A DNA stretch of 64,000 nucleotides from JAEUUM01 sp038326165. GTDB taxonomy: Bacteria; Bacteroidota; Bacteroidia; Chitinophagales; Saprospiraceae. Positions 23,390-32,838 of the stretch are shown piece after piece. Where the stretch lies: the NCBI GenBank assembly GCA_038326165.1, contig JBBQJT010000001.1, positions 1 to 64,000 of the forward strand. Reading direction: 5' to 3'. Every line of letters starts with the position of its first letter. Position 1 is the first letter of the stretch. The translations under genes were made by a program, and so were the position numbers. The notes beneath the pieces were generated by a model. That model worked only from the letters and a program-made list of their open reading frames with translations. It was not told the origin of the DNA and did not search any database.

Positions 23390-24574
23390 TCAGATTTTTT
23401 TATACTCAGAATATGGGCTGAAATAATCAGACATGGTTTTAAAAAGTAAATCATCTCGTTGGTCTATGTCTTTGTTTTTAAAAATGGCGGTTTTTTCGTG
23501 GTACAATTTCCACATCAAATTACCGCTTTCCGCTAACCAGTTATCTTGATAACCTTTTAAGTTCTGCTTGGTTGGTTTTTGGCCGCTTTCAAAGAGTTCG
23601 GCTAAAAAATTAGCAGCAATTTGCCCACTTTGCACAGCCGTATGTATACCGCCCCCAGTAATTGGATTGACATGCCTAGCCGCGTCGCCCACCAAAACAA
23701 GATTGTCAGCAAATTGAGTTTTCAAGGGTGCCGCAAGCGGTACACCACCGCCCTGAATTTCTAAAATACGTGCATTTTGGAACCTTTCTTTAAAAAATGA
23801 ATTTTTCATGAAATAATCTAGGTGCCAAAGAGCATCATGTGGGGTCATGGTTCGAGCCACGCCAAGCCCAATTTCTGCGTAGCCGTGGCCTTTGGGAAAA
23901 ACCCAAGCGTATCCACCAGGGGCCCAATGTTGCCCTGTAATAATTTCGAGCAAGCCATCTGTTTCTACACCATCTACTACGTATTGAAGGCAACTGGCTA
24001 ATTCATTCAGCTTGATGTGTGTGTGCAAGCCTGCCCATTTTCCAACTTGTGATTGCAAACCATCAGCACCGACCAACACTCGAGTTTTAATTGAAATATT
24101 TTTGTTAAAATGAATAAGTTTTACTTCGCAGGTGCCGTCGATAGAAGTCTGATAACCAAGCGCCTCAGTTTTTAGCCACACTTCTGCTCCAGCGCGTTCG
24201 GCTTGTGTCATCAAATATCGGTCGAATCGGCGACGATCGACAACAAAGCCAAGAGGTTTTTGGTCTTCACCATTGCCGTATTCTTCGGGTTTGAGTTTTC
24301 GATAATCAATGATTTTTTCTTCTCCATTTTGATTGAAAATACCAAATCCAAAAATGTTTTCCAAAACGAACTCATCATCTGCAATTATGCCAACAGCCTC
24401 CAACGCATGCCTGCTAACTGCCCCTGAACATTGTACGGGAGCACCAAGTTCCTGCCGTTTATCAACTAACAATACCTTTAAACCCAAATTTGAAGCCACT
24501 CGTGCAGTAGTTGCCCCAGCAGGTCCAGAGCCAATTACAACGACATCATATGTTTTTGATAACATAATTTCCAT
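23390..24574 (-). CDS. Geranylgeranyl reductase family flavoprotein
   Basis: A 394-aa FAD-dependent reductase. Residues 8-40 hold the Rossmann motif (VVVIGSGPAGATTARVASNL) followed by VDKRQELGAPVQCSGAVSRH, the family's Cys-containing loop. A central substrate-site motif (GYAWVFPKGHGYAEIGLGV) and the second FAD motif (LVLVGDAARHVNPITGGGIH) are intact. The probable start is Met4 (24565), since MEI precedes MLSKTYD. The enzyme saturates geranylgeranyl chains, on the diphosphate or on an already prenylated lipid. It leads the operon with ferredoxin and the homogentisate-phytyltransferase-like enzyme, suggesting production of a phytyl-type prenyl aromatic. No promoter box was clear upstream. Confidence 0.9.
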   Translation of the reverse strand: MEIMLSKTYDVVVIGSGPAGATTARVASNLGLKVLLVDKRQELGAPVQCSGAVSRHALEAVGIIADDEFVLENIFGFGIFNQNGEEKIIDYRKLKPEEYGNGEDQKPLGFVVDRRRFDRYLMTQAERAGAEVWLKTEALGYQTSIDGTCEVKLIHFNKNISIKTRVLVGADGLQSQVGKWAGLHTHIKLNELASCLQYVVDGVETDGLLEIITGQHWAPGGYAWVFPKGHGYAEIGLGVARTMTPHDALWHLDYFMKNSFFKERFQNARILEIQGGGVPLAAPLKTQFADNLVLVGDAARHVNPITGGGIHTAVQSGQIAANFLAELFESGQKPTKQNLKGYQDNWLAESGNLMWKLYHEKTAIFKNKDIDQRDDLLFKTMSDYFSPYSEYKKI

Positions 24575-25040
24575 TTTTTTACCTGTATCGATATCCTTAA
24601 TAACACCAAGATTTTTTGCTGAATAAAATTGTGCTTGTAATGCTTATTATTATTTTGTTTTTATTCCGCTTTGAATGTACTTGGTATTTTTATTATTATT
24701 TTGAACCTTAATAGAAATGATTGATGATCAAAAAGATTAAAACTTTTGAACAAAATTATGAGTGTTGAACAATATTTTTCTTACATTATTTTGGAGAAAT
24801 GTTACATACTTCACAAATTATTTGAACAATTAATTTTTCACTTTAAATATTTGAAGAACCTCTTTTGACATGGAATTGTAAGGAAATGTTTTTCTGATTA
24901 TGTAAGTTCATTTAGTGAAAATATTAGGATTTATATTGTTTATAACTAATGTTGTACACATTAAACCAAATACCAATACTCAGGTATGTATCTCCTCGCT
25001 TATTCTTTTTAATCTAGGATTTTATGCATTGACCCCAGCT
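24575..25040. other. AT-rich gene-free stretch
   Basis: Upstream region shared by the reductase operon on one side and the decayed sorting-domain copy on the other. The region is strongly AT-rich, with no supported gene; a frame from 24915 leads only into the decayed copy. Confidence 0.4.
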
Positions 25041-25246
25041 GATCCAATTTTGGCTTTCCCAAATCCTGCCTCCGATTATTTAGACATTCCTATCTAGTGC
25101 GATGTGTCGGAAGTTCTGATTTATAATATTATGGGAATACGCGTCGGGGAGTCAAAAACAGGTTAGAGGATTAATATTTCCGATCTGCCATCAGGAATGT
25201 ATTTTTAAGAATAGGCAAGCTGATACAGAAATTTCAGAAAAACTGA
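25041..25246 (+). pseudogene. Decayed duplicate of a T9SS C-terminal sorting domain
   Basis: This stretch matches the 3' end of the beta-helix gene (20156-20362) nearly base for base: GATCCAATTTTGG, CCCAAATCCTGC, GATTATTTAGACATTCCTAT and TTCAGAAAAACTGA. In frame it reads DPILAFPNPASDYLDIPI, then a TAG stop where the original has Gln, then more stops and a lost base near 25205 (ATTTTTAAGA in place of ATTTTTTAAGA). Nothing of the beta-helix body is present. It is the tail remnant of a deleted paralogue or a partial duplication. Confidence 0.85.
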
Positions 25247-25498
25247 TCCTAATCATGTAAAGTATTATCGAAGAATTATCATCAAGATAAATCTACTCCT
25301 GTTGACTCGATATTTGACTAACAGGAAAAGTACAATTATTCAAGAACCAATCAATTATCTAGAACCTTTTTTTGGTATGAGTCAGTTTGCATTTAAAACA
25401 TACCTTATACTTAAAATGAACAACTGAGAATTCACAACTGGTTTAACCACATGACAAATCTGCAGTGATTAAAAATCAAAAACCACTAAGTCTGTTAA
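25247..25498. other. Gene-free stretch between the sorting-domain relic and recQ
   Basis: Stops in all frames and no structure I could recognise. It separates the relic from the convergent 3' end of recQ. Confidence 0.35.
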
Positions 25499-27697
25499 TC
25501 ACTTAACTCCCTTTTGCTTAAAGGCAAGAACCCACCTTATTTTATCATAACTATAAGCTTCTTCAAGATATTGGAAGATTTCTGATGTTTTAGCGTTATC
25601 TGGTAATTTTTCGATAGCGGCACTGATGGTCGAAATTTCTTCATCTGTTATCACTTGATAAATTTCTATTGGATCTCCTTGAGTGTAATGTTTTATTAAA
25701 TGAGAGTGTATTGTACTGGGTGATAGGAATCTTTGCTCGCTTATTTCTTCCACACTCAGTCCTGTTTTGTATAAATCATAAGTCTGCTTCGATGTTGGTA
25801 TTTTCGATTCTGACTTAGTTTTCACAGGGAGTTTAGGAATGGTGGTTTCAACATTTCCACTTTTCATAAAATCCGGATTTTCATCAATAAAGTTTTTGAT
25901 TCTTTTGATAAATATTTCACCCAATTGCTGCCATTTTAACTCTCCAACGCCTGAAATACTGCGAAATGACGTTTCTGTCATTGGTACTGTACCTGCAATC
26001 TCTGCCAGAGTGGCGTCCGAAAAAATAATATATGGTGGAATTCCTTTTTCAACAGCGAGCTGCCTTCTGAATTCGCGTAAATCATCAAATAATGCATTTC
26101 GTGCGCGAATCCTTGAGGTATCTACTTTGGTTTTCGTTACTGTATATTTTTTATTCAATTCATCTCTTTCTCGGATACTCAGAGGTTTAAACAGTTGTAA
26201 TTGTTTGTTGCCCTGCAAAATTTCTTTGCAAATTGGCAAAAGTCTCAGTTTGTGGTAATCGTCATAAGCTATTTCAAATATTCCATTTTGAACCATTTGC
26301 CAAACAAAACTCTGCCATTCAAATACTGGAACATCTCTTCCAACACCGTAGGTTTTTATTTTGTCAAAGCCTTTTTCTATAATTTCATGCCGAGCCGATC
26401 CCCGCAAAACATCCACTAATAGACCCATAGTTACTTGTTGTTCCAATCTGGTAACCGCTGATATTGCCATTTGGGCATATTTACTTCCGTCTATGTATTT
26501 GGGTGGTGATTTGCAAATGTCACAATTCCCGCAATCTTCATTGTACACTTCGCTGAAATAATTCAATAGAATTCTTCTTCGGCAAATTTGTGCATCAGCA
26601 AATTGCAACATGCTGTCTAGTTTTGCATTTTGTAATTCTTGATTTGCTGAATCACCCTCTCTAAACATGTCCCTGTAAATATTGACATCTTGGTAACTGA
26701 AAAACAAGATAGTCTCTGAAGCCAAGCCATCTCTTCCTGCCCGACCTATTTCTTGATAATAGGACTCTATGTTTTTGGGCAGATTGTAATGTATCACCCA
26801 GCGGACATTGGACTTGTCAATTCCCATCCCAAAAGCTACTGTAGCACAAACTACCTGGATTTTGTCGTTGGTAAAATCTTCTTGTACTTTAGCTCTACTA
26901 GGCGGATCAACCTGCGCGTGATATGCAGCAGCTTTAATGCCTTTAGCATTTAATTTTGAAGCGAGTTCTTCCGTGCTTTTTCGACTCAGACAATAAATGA
27001 TACCAACTTGCTTAGGTCGAGATTTGATGAATTCAAGTATTTGTTCGATTCTTTTTTGTCCGGATCGTACTTCTAGACTGATATTTGGTCGGTCAAAACT
27101 GCTCAGAAAAACCTCTGCATTTTCAAGTTGTAGCTGATTGACAATATCTTTCCGGGTAAGCTTATCTGCAGTGGCGGTAAGTGCAATGATTGGAACATCT
27201 GGAAATTGTTCCTTCAAAAATCCCATTCGCGTGTATTCTGGCCTAAAATCATGCCCCCAGCTCGATATACAATGTGCTTCATCTACCGCAATGAGATTAA
27301 TGGGTAGGTTTTTCAAAAATGGCAAAAAGCTGCTTGAAACAATCTTTTCAGGTGATACATAAAGCAATTTGAGTTTGTTTTCGAACAGCATATTTTCTAT
27401 GCGCTGCATTTCCTCAAAGTTTTGAGATGAATTGATATATGCAGCAGGAATGCCATTGCCCAACAATGCTTCAACCTGATCCTTCATCAATGAAATTAGC
27501 GGCGAAACTACAATGGTAACTCCAGGCAAAATAACAGCAGGGATTTGGTAGCAAATACTTTTGCCACCTCCAGTAGGCATAAGCACCAAGGAATCGCGCT
27601 TGTTGAGTACCGTTTGAATGATTTCTTCCTGCGGTGGTCTAAAAGCGTCGTAACCAAAATACTTCTTCAAAGCATTGTGCGCGTGTTCCAATTCCAT
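25499..27697 (-). CDS. recQ: RecQ ATP-dependent DNA helicase
   Basis: A 732-aa 3'-5' helicase. The start is set at the Met of MELEHAHNALKKYFGYDAFR (27697): a more distal ATG at 27718 would lie on a TAnnTTTG promoter box (27718-27725). In order: Q-motif region with FRPPQEEII, Walker A MPTGGGKSICYQIP, DEAH box (VDEAHCISSWGHDFRPEY), motif VI (YYQEIGRAGRDG), the RecQ zinc-binding Cys set (ICRRRILLNYF then CGNCDICKSPP), the RQC winged helix and a C-terminal HRDC domain (ARNALFDDLREFRRQLAVEK). RecQ unwinds forks and recombination intermediates. The last 110 residues add a helix-turn-helix-like tail (LYKTGLSVEEISEQRFLSPS), common in Bacteroidota RecQ. Confidence 0.95.
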   Translation of the reverse strand: MELEHAHNALKKYFGYDAFRPPQEEIIQTVLNKRDSLVLMPTGGGKSICYQIPAVILPGVTIVVSPLISLMKDQVEALLGNGIPAAYINSSQNFEEMQRIENMLFENKLKLLYVSPEKIVSSSFLPFLKNLPINLIAVDEAHCISSWGHDFRPEYTRMGFLKEQFPDVPIIALTATADKLTRKDIVNQLQLENAEVFLSSFDRPNISLEVRSGQKRIEQILEFIKSRPKQVGIIYCLSRKSTEELASKLNAKGIKAAAYHAQVDPPSRAKVQEDFTNDKIQVVCATVAFGMGIDKSNVRWVIHYNLPKNIESYYQEIGRAGRDGLASETILFFSYQDVNIYRDMFREGDSANQELQNAKLDSMLQFADAQICRRRILLNYFSEVYNEDCGNCDICKSPPKYIDGSKYAQMAISAVTRLEQQVTMGLLVDVLRGSARHEIIEKGFDKIKTYGVGRDVPVFEWQSFVWQMVQNGIFEIAYDDYHKLRLLPICKEILQGNKQLQLFKPLSIRERDELNKKYTVTKTKVDTSRIRARNALFDDLREFRRQLAVEKGIPPYIIFSDATLAEIAGTVPMTETSFRSISGVGELKWQQLGEIFIKRIKNFIDENPDFMKSGNVETTIPKLPVKTKSESKIPTSKQTYDLYKTGLSVEEISEQRFLSPSTIHSHLIKHYTQGDPIEIYQVITDEEISTISAAIEKLPDNAKTSEIFQYLEEAYSYDKIRWVLAFKQKGVK

Positions 27698-27717
27698 GTT
27701 TTGAATTTTAAAGCGCA

Positions 27718-27725
27718 CAAATATA
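27718..27725 (-). promoter_or_regulatory. -7 box (TATATTTG) of recQ
   Basis: CAAATATA on the plus strand reads TATATTTG on the minus strand, matching the Bacteroidota TAnnTTTG -7 consensus. It lies 20 bp before the chosen ATG. No clean TTG -33 element sits at the usual distance. Confidence 0.4.
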
Positions 27726-27992
27726 ACACAATTTGTTTTAAATGAATCATTTCACAAATTGGAGTTTTTTTTTGTAGATAGGGAAGTGAGGTATTTTATG
27801 AGATATTTAAACATTGCTAACCAAGGAACTAAATCTGTCCACTATCTAACTCATCATTAATGTGCCTGCGTACATATTCCATCCCAAAGCAAGATTCGGA
27901 ATTATCAATATCTTTACTAGGCAATGCAACTTGCATAGCTAGTATATAAAACCATCAGATCGTGTTTTTTGATTTAGTAAAATGGAGCTATG

Positions 27993-28469
27993 TTATTGGC
28001 CTAATTTTCCCGCTGCCACCTTAAGTCCGTCGGCTTTCGATTTGAATTCCTTGGTATAAGATTTTGGAGAGATGTTGTTTAGCAATAATGAAAACAATTT
28101 GCTCAGATCTTGAGTGGAATTGACTTGAGAAACACCGCGCAGGAAATCACCTTTTTGCGTTTTCCAAGAATCTTCGAAAACATTAGGTTTCAGAAATTTT
28201 GCAAATTCAAACAGTGTTGAAGCTGATCCTGAGAGGTCTTTAGGATCTAGAGTTCTAATTTTGCTTAAAAATGCTCCACTTTTGCTTTTCCAATCTTTTG
28301 AAAAAGATGTTGGCTTTAAGCCAGTGGCCAGCATATTCATCATGCTAGCAAAACTTGCATCTTGAATGGAAACAACACAGTGAGGAGTAATTGGCTTGGA
28401 CATAACTGCAGCAGTTATTATGTTTGTAGCGATCAATGAAAGGAATAAAACGAAAAATATTTTTTTCAT
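27993..28469 (-). CDS. Secreted protein with three roughly 40-residue helical repeats
   Basis: A 158-aa exported protein. The signal peptide is MKKIFFVLFLSLIATNIITA. The mature part consists of three imperfect repeats of about 39-40 residues: LATGLKPTSFSKDWKSKSGA with FLSKIRTLDPKDLSG; FAKFLKPNVFEDSWKTQKGD with FLRGVSQVNSTQDLS; LLNNISPKSYTKEFKSKADG with LKVAAGKL. Shared positions are (L/I)-x-P-x-(S/V)-(F/Y)-x-x-x-(W/F)-K, a Gly, then F-L and D-L-S. No known family is recognised; predicted mainly helical. It stands alone between recQ and a divergently transcribed lipoprotein gene. Confidence 0.7.
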   Translation of the reverse strand: MKKIFFVLFLSLIATNIITAAVMSKPITPHCVVSIQDASFASMMNMLATGLKPTSFSKDWKSKSGAFLSKIRTLDPKDLSGSASTLFEFAKFLKPNVFEDSWKTQKGDFLRGVSQVNSTQDLSKLFSLLLNNISPKSYTKEFKSKADGLKVAAGKLGQ

Positions 28470-28659
28470 AAAATTAAGTGTTTTGAGATTGTTTATTCAA
28501 AGATATAATATTAAAACAATTAGGGTGCTATTAAACATTTTTTTGTTGCTGTCATAAAAATGTAATCAGGTTGAATCCAAATAAAATTCAACAAACTCTG
28601 ATTTAAAACAAAGCTGCTTATCAAAACTAGGTCCCTCTTAATAAGTGAAGTATATATGA

Positions 28660-28667
28660 TATATTTG
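28660..28667 (+). promoter_or_regulatory. -7 box (TATATTTG) of the lipoprotein gene
   Basis: TATATTTG exactly matches the TAnnTTTG consensus, 27 bp before ATG 28695. This supports that start over the in-frame ATG at 28656, which would precede the box. Confidence 0.45.
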
Positions 28668-28694
28668 TCATATTTATCAACTAAAAATTGCCTT

Positions 28695-29114
28695 ATGAAT
28701 ATTCTAAAATTAGCAAATTGTGGGCTTTTGTGCCTATTATTCTTTGTTTCTTCATGTTCTAAAGATTCCAACGATGCTCTAAGCAAGACTCCTGCTCAAC
28801 TCTTAACATGTCCTACCTGCTGGAAATATAAAAAAGTTGAAATCAATGATGGAACGGGTTGGAAGGAAGAAGTATTGGATGATTGTGAGAAAGATGATTG
28901 TTTGAGATTTCTTGCAGATGGGATGTATATTAATGATGCTGGTGCTTTAAAGTGTGATCCTTTAGATTCTCAAACAGATACTGGGTCTTATGTATTATCT
29001 GCAGATGGTAAGACATTGACGACTGATTTAGATTCAATACAAGTTGAAAAGCTGGATGCAACTACCTTGTTACTTAGTGATGGCTCTGATCGTGTTACCT
29101 TTACAGCTCAATAA
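28695..29114 (+). CDS. Lipocalin-like lipoprotein
   Basis: A 139-aa lipoprotein from ATG 28695: MNILKLANCGLLCLLFFVSS then C with SKDSND after it. The body has LTCPTCWKYKKVEINDGTGW, CLRFLADGMYINDAG and TGSYVLSADGKTLTTDLDSI, then TTLLLSDGSDRVTFTA. That pattern (K-x-x-K-v-x-v-N-d-x-D, d-d-C-x-x-d-x-x, Gxx-l-s-x-d-g-x-t-l) is typical of small outer-membrane lipocalin-like or DUF4923 proteins of Bacteroidota. It contains six Cys after the lipobox, in an unusual TCPTCW group. The function is unknown; probably surface or periplasmic. Confidence 0.7.
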   Translation: MNILKLANCGLLCLLFFVSSCSKDSNDALSKTPAQLLTCPTCWKYKKVEINDGTGWKEEVLDDCEKDDCLRFLADGMYINDAGALKCDPLDSQTDTGSYVLSADGKTLTTDLDSIQVEKLDATTLLLSDGSDRVTFTAQ

Positions 29115-29329
29115 GCTATAAAAGGCTTTGATTTGGGAATATGCCAGCATTAGAAATTATCTGATGCAGGCATTTCTAAAATATTTTTTGGGAAATACAA
29201 TAAAGTAATTTTCAAGTGAAGATGAATTTCATCCCCAAAGGCACAACATTGAAGCTATCCGAATCCAAAAAAAAACTGTGAATCTGTCAAGATTTAAGCC
29301 CAAGCTATTTCATGATTTAATTCTTGAAA

Positions 29330-32300
29330 TTATCGAAGCAGGTTTATTTCACCCTTAACAATTTCTACTTTCCCATTGCTGAACTCAATTTTGGCCCAAA
29401 ACACAAAAACTGCAGGATCCATAAGTTTTCCATGAAATTTTCCATCCCATCCTTTGGATGTATCTCCGGGAATAATATTTTGACCTACAAAAACATTTGA
29501 ACCCCAACGATCATAAATGCTTAACTCTGCTATGTTAATCACATTCTTATTTCCATAAATGATCCACCTATCATTGATGCCATTTAGGTCTGGAGAAAAT
29601 GCATTGGGAATATATACATTGAGTTGCGGGAGTATTTTTACGAAAACTGAATCAAAAGCGGGGCAACCTGCCAAGCTAATTGCACTTGCATAAATCCAGG
29701 TGTTGGTCTCTGGTTGAACTATAGCTGAAAGACAGTTATTGCATGAAATTAATGATGCGGGCAGCCAATTAACTTCAGCAGGGAAGGAACTTGAATTGAG
29801 TATAATAGCTATTTCTTCACCTTCTTTAGCAATTATATTGGGGCCTAAATCAATAGTAAAATTTTCGCCTTCCAATAACAACACATTATTGGTTATGGAT
29901 TTGCAGCCTTTTAAGTCACGAATATAAATATTGAACGTTCCAGGCTGAAGTTGCATAAAAATTGGACTCTGTGACCAATTTATGCCATCTAAACTGTATT
30001 CTATTGGTGGGGTAGCATTAACAATGTCTTCAATCGAAATTGAACCATCATTCAGTCCTTTACATGTTTCCTGAGTTACTATATTTTGTGATTCGATACC
30101 AAGGTAACCTAGCTGGTTGATAATTATGCTGTCACAACCTTCAACACTCTTTAAGGATAATGTGTCTGTGCCTACAAGGTCTATATTGCAAGTGATTCCG
30201 GAATTAACTGTTTGATATCCAGGCACAAAAAACCTTTCAAGTATAACAACGCTGTCGCAGGGGAAACTCGGAATAGTGACTGAGCTGATGCCTACTTTGC
30301 TTAGGTCGCAGGTTCCTTCAATGATGTAACTGGTGTCAGATGGCACATAAATTATTGTTGTAACGACAGTGCTATCGCAATTGTATTGATTTGACAAGCT
30401 TATCTGGAATACACCTTGGTTAGAAATATCGCAGGTGAATTCAGTTAGTTGAACAGTGTCACTTGGATTTAGACTAATGGTTTCGTAATGTAAACTGTCG
30501 CAACCCCACTGATTCAAGAAGCTGGTCTCAATGATTCCAGTTTGGTTTTTATCACAAGTAAATGAGGTCGAATAACTGGTATCCAAAGGATGAAAAATGT
30601 AATTGCTCACAACCACACTATCACACTCAAGGGTTTGGTAACTCACTGTATCGGCATAATTCAAGCCCTGCCCACAGAAATCCACTGAAATAAAAGTATA
30701 AATAATACTAGTTAAGCTTGTGATTATTGTAAGGGTGCTGTCACACCCATATTGGTTGATCAGATTGATTGTTGCAGTTCCTACTTTGCTTGAATCACAG
30801 CTAGTTTTGTTGATCGAGATGAGGTTTATGGGATACGATTTGTATTGAGTTATGACCAGGCTATCACAAAATTGTCCGCTGAATAATGTAGTGTCACTAT
30901 ACTCATTTTGCAAACCGCAAATAAAATTTAGCAGCATGGTCGAATCAGGCTTTTGGTAGTCAATTTTACGAATAACAAGACTGTCACAACCATTAATATT
31001 TTTTAACAGCAAAGTATCATTATATGCTGACGCATTATTGCAACTAAAACCCAGTATCAAACTGGTGTCAGATTTCGAGAACAATGTATTTGTAATCACC
31101 AATGAGTCGCAATTTCCAACAGAAAAAATAACAGTATCAATACCAACCAGGCTGATGTCACAACTTGATTTGGTGAAATTGCTCGTTATGGAAGATTTTT
31201 GAATTTTGAATACAGCTTCCACAGTTTTTTCATTGTTGCAGTAATCTCTGATGGTGAAATTGATGGTATAATCTGTTTGAGTCAGGTTGCCATCAAAATC
31301 ATTTGACCATTGGACCGTTCCACAATTGTCAGTTCCCAATGCATTTCCATTTACTGCTATCCAAGCAAGTAATGAATCATAAGGATTTGTAAAACATTGA
31401 AGGATAGGAGAAGTAGGTAATTTGGTAAAAACGGGTGCCACCAGATCGACTACAGTGAAAGCAGAATTTACGGCTATTTGATTGCCGCAGTCATCTTCTG
31501 CAACAAACTCAACATTGGTAACTTCGCAAGGCAACGAAGGTTCTTGGTTGAAATTAGCTGTCCATTTCACGTTTGAACAATTGTCTGTAGCTTTTGCTCC
31601 ACCTTGGGCATTGATCCATTGATAAAATTCACCCAATACATTTTCATCACAGCTGACTATTTTCTCCACAGGCGGTTCAGTAATTATTGGCGCTTCATCG
31701 TCCTCAGCTGTAATAATTTGTTCGACAGAAGTGCTATTCATACACTTGTCTTCAACAAACCAGATCCGCGTAATTGTTTGGTTGCAAGGAGGCCCTTGTT
31801 TGATTTCTGAAAAAATAACGCTTAGATTTTGGTCACAAAGATCTGTTGCAGTCAATACCTCCGCAATTGGCACATCCTTTTCACATTTCACATTAATCAA
31901 TGGATCAGGCAAGGTGGTGAATTCCGGTGCTTCATTATCAGGTGCACATTCGAACATGGTTAAATCATCAATCAACACACCACAGCAAGGCGTAGGGCTT
32001 GTTCCGACAAATTCCAAGGTGGTTGAGCTTGCATTGGCTGTAAAAGTAAAGCACTTTTCTAGCCAAACATTAGAACCGGTATTGGTAGCTGTCCAAGTTT
32101 CAGATAACCAAGAACCATTTTCAATATTGATAGTGGCAGTTGCCGAGGCGGTAAAATTATGTTTGGCATACCAAAGAACAATGGTGTATTTGTATCCAAT
32201 CTGAAGTCCGGTCAATGGAGTAGTAATGTTTCCATTGGTTGAGCCATTTAAATCCATATGTTGACTTGCTCCATTGGGGTTTCCTTGGCCAAGATTGTTG

Positions 32301-32554
32301 TGCAATGGGCCATGAATACTAACAGTTCCGGAGCTAACATCCCAATTGGCATAACTTGATCCTGTCGCGAAATCTATAAATCCGTTTGGCGTAGCAACAG
32401 GAGGGGCTTCAAAATCTCCATTGGGTATTCCTACTTCAGTCGGATCACCACAACAGCATGTGACGCAACTTGGTGGATTGTTATTGCCAAAGAGGCAATT
32501 TGAGCATATTAAAAGAGTCAGGGCAAAAAGGCAAAATTTGTTAAAGCTTTTCAT
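29330..32554 (-). CDS. Giant T9SS type B (CHU_C) surface protein with nine Cys repeats
   Basis: A 1074-aa secreted protein. A signal peptide (1-23) and a Cys-rich lead (CVTCCCGDP) are followed by a jelly-roll-like domain (about 40-205), two to three HYR-like Ig modules (about 210-455, EFTTLPDPLINVKCEKDVP type), nine tandem modules of about 41 residues (about 455-840), a SprB-type repeat (TCKGLNDGSISIEDIVNATP, ending PIEYSLDG; about 845-905) and a C-terminal CHU_C domain (YIPNAFSPDLNGINDRW, then ELSIYDRWGSNVFV). Each 41-residue module carries a C-(D/N) and a CDS(L/V/T/I). Such proteins are exported by T9SS and act as adhesins. No membrane segment beyond the signal. It stands alone. Confidence 0.85.
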   Translation of the reverse strand: MKSFNKFCLFALTLLICSNCLFGNNNPPSCVTCCCGDPTEVGIPNGDFEAPPVATPNGFIDFATGSSYANWDVSSGTVSIHGPLHNNLGQGNPNGASQHMDLNGSTNGNITTPLTGLQIGYKYTIVLWYAKHNFTASATATINIENGSWLSETWTATNTGSNVWLEKCFTFTANASSTTLEFVGTSPTPCCGVLIDDLTMFECAPDNEAPEFTTLPDPLINVKCEKDVPIAEVLTATDLCDQNLSVIFSEIKQGPPCNQTITRIWFVEDKCMNSTSVEQIITAEDDEAPIITEPPVEKIVSCDENVLGEFYQWINAQGGAKATDNCSNVKWTANFNQEPSLPCEVTNVEFVAEDDCGNQIAVNSAFTVVDLVAPVFTKLPTSPILQCFTNPYDSLLAWIAVNGNALGTDNCGTVQWSNDFDGNLTQTDYTINFTIRDYCNNEKTVEAVFKIQKSSITSNFTKSSCDISLVGIDTVIFSVGNCDSLVITNTLFSKSDTSLILGFSCNNASAYNDTLLLKNINGCDSLVIRKIDYQKPDSTMLLNFICGLQNEYSDTTLFSGQFCDSLVITQYKSYPINLISINKTSCDSSKVGTATINLINQYGCDSTLTIITSLTSIIYTFISVDFCGQGLNYADTVSYQTLECDSVVVSNYIFHPLDTSYSTSFTCDKNQTGIIETSFLNQWGCDSLHYETISLNPSDTVQLTEFTCDISNQGVFQISLSNQYNCDSTVVTTIIYVPSDTSYIIEGTCDLSKVGISSVTIPSFPCDSVVILERFFVPGYQTVNSGITCNIDLVGTDTLSLKSVEGCDSIIINQLGYLGIESQNIVTQETCKGLNDGSISIEDIVNATPPIEYSLDGINWSQSPIFMQLQPGTFNIYIRDLKGCKSITNNVLLLEGENFTIDLGPNIIAKEGEEIAIILNSSSFPAEVNWLPASLISCNNCLSAIVQPETNTWIYASAISLAGCPAFDSVFVKILPQLNVYIPNAFSPDLNGINDRWIIYGNKNVINIAELSIYDRWGSNVFVGQNIIPGDTSKGWDGKFHGKLMDPAVFVFWAKIEFSNGKVEIVKGEINLLR

Positions 32555-32747
32555 ACCGATAAATGGTGCAGTGGGTTATTTCAAAACAATGATACTATAT
32601 TATTATTGAAATTTGAGAATTAATGAAAGATTTCAATTCCCGCTATAGTTCATAAAAAGCCTAAGAGATCAAATAAGCCTGTTTTGAATGTCTTCCTCTT
32701 CTTTTTTTTCCCTTTACTTTTGATATTCGTTCAGTTGAAAGTATGTT

Positions 32748-32755
32748 TACCTTTG
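32748..32755 (+). promoter_or_regulatory. -7 box (TACCTTTG) upstream of the permease gene
   Basis: TACCTTTG matches TAnnTTTG 83 bp before the ATG; a second match TACTTTTG lies at 32715-32722. Two boxes in one intergenic region make the true start point uncertain. Confidence 0.35.
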
Positions 32756-32838
32756 GAAATATTTTTTGTGGGCTAAATCTTTTTTGATGATTGGCCTGCA
32801 ATAAACAAAGCGTTAATAAATACAACTAAACAATCAAA

